Assembly: GCF_900100275.1 (NCBI RefSeq) | Contig: NZ_FNET01000001.1 | Location: forward strand, 186,001-250,000 | Direction of reading: 5' to 3' | DNA length: 64,000 nucleotides | DNA from: Lentzea albidocapillata subsp. violacea | Lineage (GTDB): Bacteria; Actinomycetota; Actinomycetes; Mycobacteriales; Pseudonocardiaceae | In this document: in pieces, positions 63,368 through 64,000 of the stretch | Layout: every line of letters starts with the position of its first letter | Numbering within the stretch: position 1 is the stretch's first letter | The notes under the pieces: model-generated | Seen by the model: the letters and a program-made list of their open reading frames with translations, nothing else | Told to the model about the DNA's origin: nothing | Database searches by the model: none | Position numbers and translations under genes: made by a program

Positions 63368-64000
63368 TCAGGCGATCTTGCAGGCCTTCCCGTTGACGGT
63401 GAAGGCCGTCGGGTCGGTTCCGCTGCCGGAACCGTTGAATCCGATGTAGACGGACTTGCCCGGCCCGACCTGGCTGTTCCACGGCATGCTGGCTGCCGTC
63501 ACGTCCCGCCCGGTCTGGCTCCACGTGGCCGACCACCCGGCGGTGACCTTCTGGGTGCCGGGGAACGCGAACCCGAGCTGCCACGACGTCCAGGCGGCCG
63601 GGCCGGTGTTGGTGATCTTCACCTGCGCCGACAGGCCGTCGTTCCACCTGCCGGCGGTGAAGCCGACCTCGCAGTCCGACTTCGGCGTCGAGGTCCCGGA
63701 CTTCTCCGCCGCCCAGCCCGAGACCCAGGCGAGCGCGGAGTTCCAGTTCACCGCCACCTCGTTGACCGAGTAGGCGCCGATGTCGTCCACCCAGCACTTC
63801 TGCTGCGGGCAGCCGGCCAGCAGCCGCTGCGCCACCGGGTCCTGCAGCGCGCTGTTCGGGCCGCCGGACAACGAACCGGGCGGCGCGATCGGCAGGGTCG
63901 GGTCGTTCTGGTTGGCCCAGAACCGGTGGTGCGCGTTGCGCATCGCCTGCTCGCCGTAGCCCGCCACGTACGAGGTGCTCAGCGGGTTGCGGCCGAGGAC
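63368..64000 (-). CDS. GH9 cellulase, 5'-truncated, with C-terminal CBM2
   Basis: Last 210 residues of a secreted GH9 endoglucanase/cellobiohydrolase whose start lies beyond the window. The visible catalytic part has LGRNPLSTSYVAGYGEQAMRN, AHHRFWANQ, then DDIGAYSVNEVAVNWNSALAW with the catalytic acid Glu in the NE pair. After a short linker (SGTSTPKS) the CBM2 (~110 residues) starts CEVGFTAGRWNDG and ends FTVNGKACKIA. Its stop is 181 bp from the divergent-side chvE start, so the two are unlikely to share a transcript. Confidence 0.92.
   Translation of the reverse strand, partial: VLGRNPLSTSYVAGYGEQAMRNAHHRFWANQNDPTLPIAPPGSLSGGPNSALQDPVAQRLLAGCPQQKCWVDDIGAYSVNEVAVNWNSALAWVSGWAAEKSGTSTPKSDCEVGFTAGRWNDGLSAQVKITNTGPAAWTSWQLGFAFPGTQKVTAGWSATWSQTGRDVTAASMPWNSQVGPGKSVYIGFNGSGSGTDPTAFTVNGKACKIA

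Overview
The window is high-GC actinomycete DNA, most likely Pseudonocardiales (Lentzea/Saccharothrix/Amycolatopsis-like). That placement rests on codon use, GTG starts, CBM2 modules joined by Thr/Pro-rich linkers, LacI regulators and a secreted enzyme set resembling soil cellulose degraders; the genus cannot be read from the sequence. Almost the whole window is a plant-cell-wall degradation and sugar-uptake island. It begins inside a GH5 cellulase and ends inside a GH9 cellulase. No tRNA, rRNA, CRISPR array or insertion sequence was seen.

Region by region. 1-3.8 kb: GH5-X2 cellulase, CBM2-CE2 esterase and an F420-type nitroreductase-family protein. 3.8-9.3 kb (minus): a YtfQRT-YjfF-like CUT2 sugar ABC transporter with an expansin gene coupled to its last permease. 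9.4-19.1 kb: GH51 and GH43-CBM42 arabinofuranosidases, a LacI regulator, a four-unit hairpin repeat array, then araB-araD-araA. 19-23 kb: alpha/beta hydrolase, a secreted protein with a duplicated unknown domain, and a GH30 galactanase-like enzyme with a ricin-type lectin. 23-26.2 kb: a nuclease-fold lipoprotein fused to CBM2, a LacI regulator and an MFS transporter. 26.4-34.7 kb: a pectin locus (PL1-CE8 fusion, CUT1 transporter, enolase-superfamily enzyme, PL3 and PL1 lyases). 34.9-41.3 kb: a cellulose operon (GH48, AA10 LPMO, small unknown protein, GH6). 41.5-50 kb: LacI, homocysteine S-methyltransferase, CE1, GH10, GH6 endoglucanase and GH62. 50-54.6 kb (minus): a non-carbohydrate operon with a stand-alone adenylation enzyme, a membrane flavoreductase-like protein, an enoyl-CoA hydratase, an ECF sigma factor and an anti-sigma factor. 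54.8-63.2 kb: a Cys/His-rich metal-binding-like protein, then a ChvE-GguA-GguB transporter operon (minus) carrying a double-GH43 enzyme and galM.

How it fits together. Secreted enzymes open cellulose, arabinoxylan, pectin and arabinogalactan. Three ABC systems (two CUT2, one CUT1) import the sugars. AraB/AraD/AraA convert L-arabinose to D-xylulose 5-phosphate. LacI-type palindromes recur in front of these units. One identical 14-mer, TGTTATCGCTAACA, stands before the regulator gene, before araBDA (inverted) and 48 kb away before the chvE operon, which suggests one arabinose regulon. Related TGTKARCGCTCACA-like sites precede the GH51, GH30 and CUT2 genes. CebR-like TGGGAGCGCTCCCA boxes precede the GH48 operon and lie between GH10 and GH6.

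Less familiar parts: the adenylation/membrane-reductase/ECF-sigma operon, the Cys/His-rich protein, the degenerate nuclease-CBM2 lipoprotein, the duplicated-domain secreted protein, the small protein coupled to the LPMO, the expansin coupled to a transporter, and two gene relics (a CBM6 tail and a peptide deformylase scrap).
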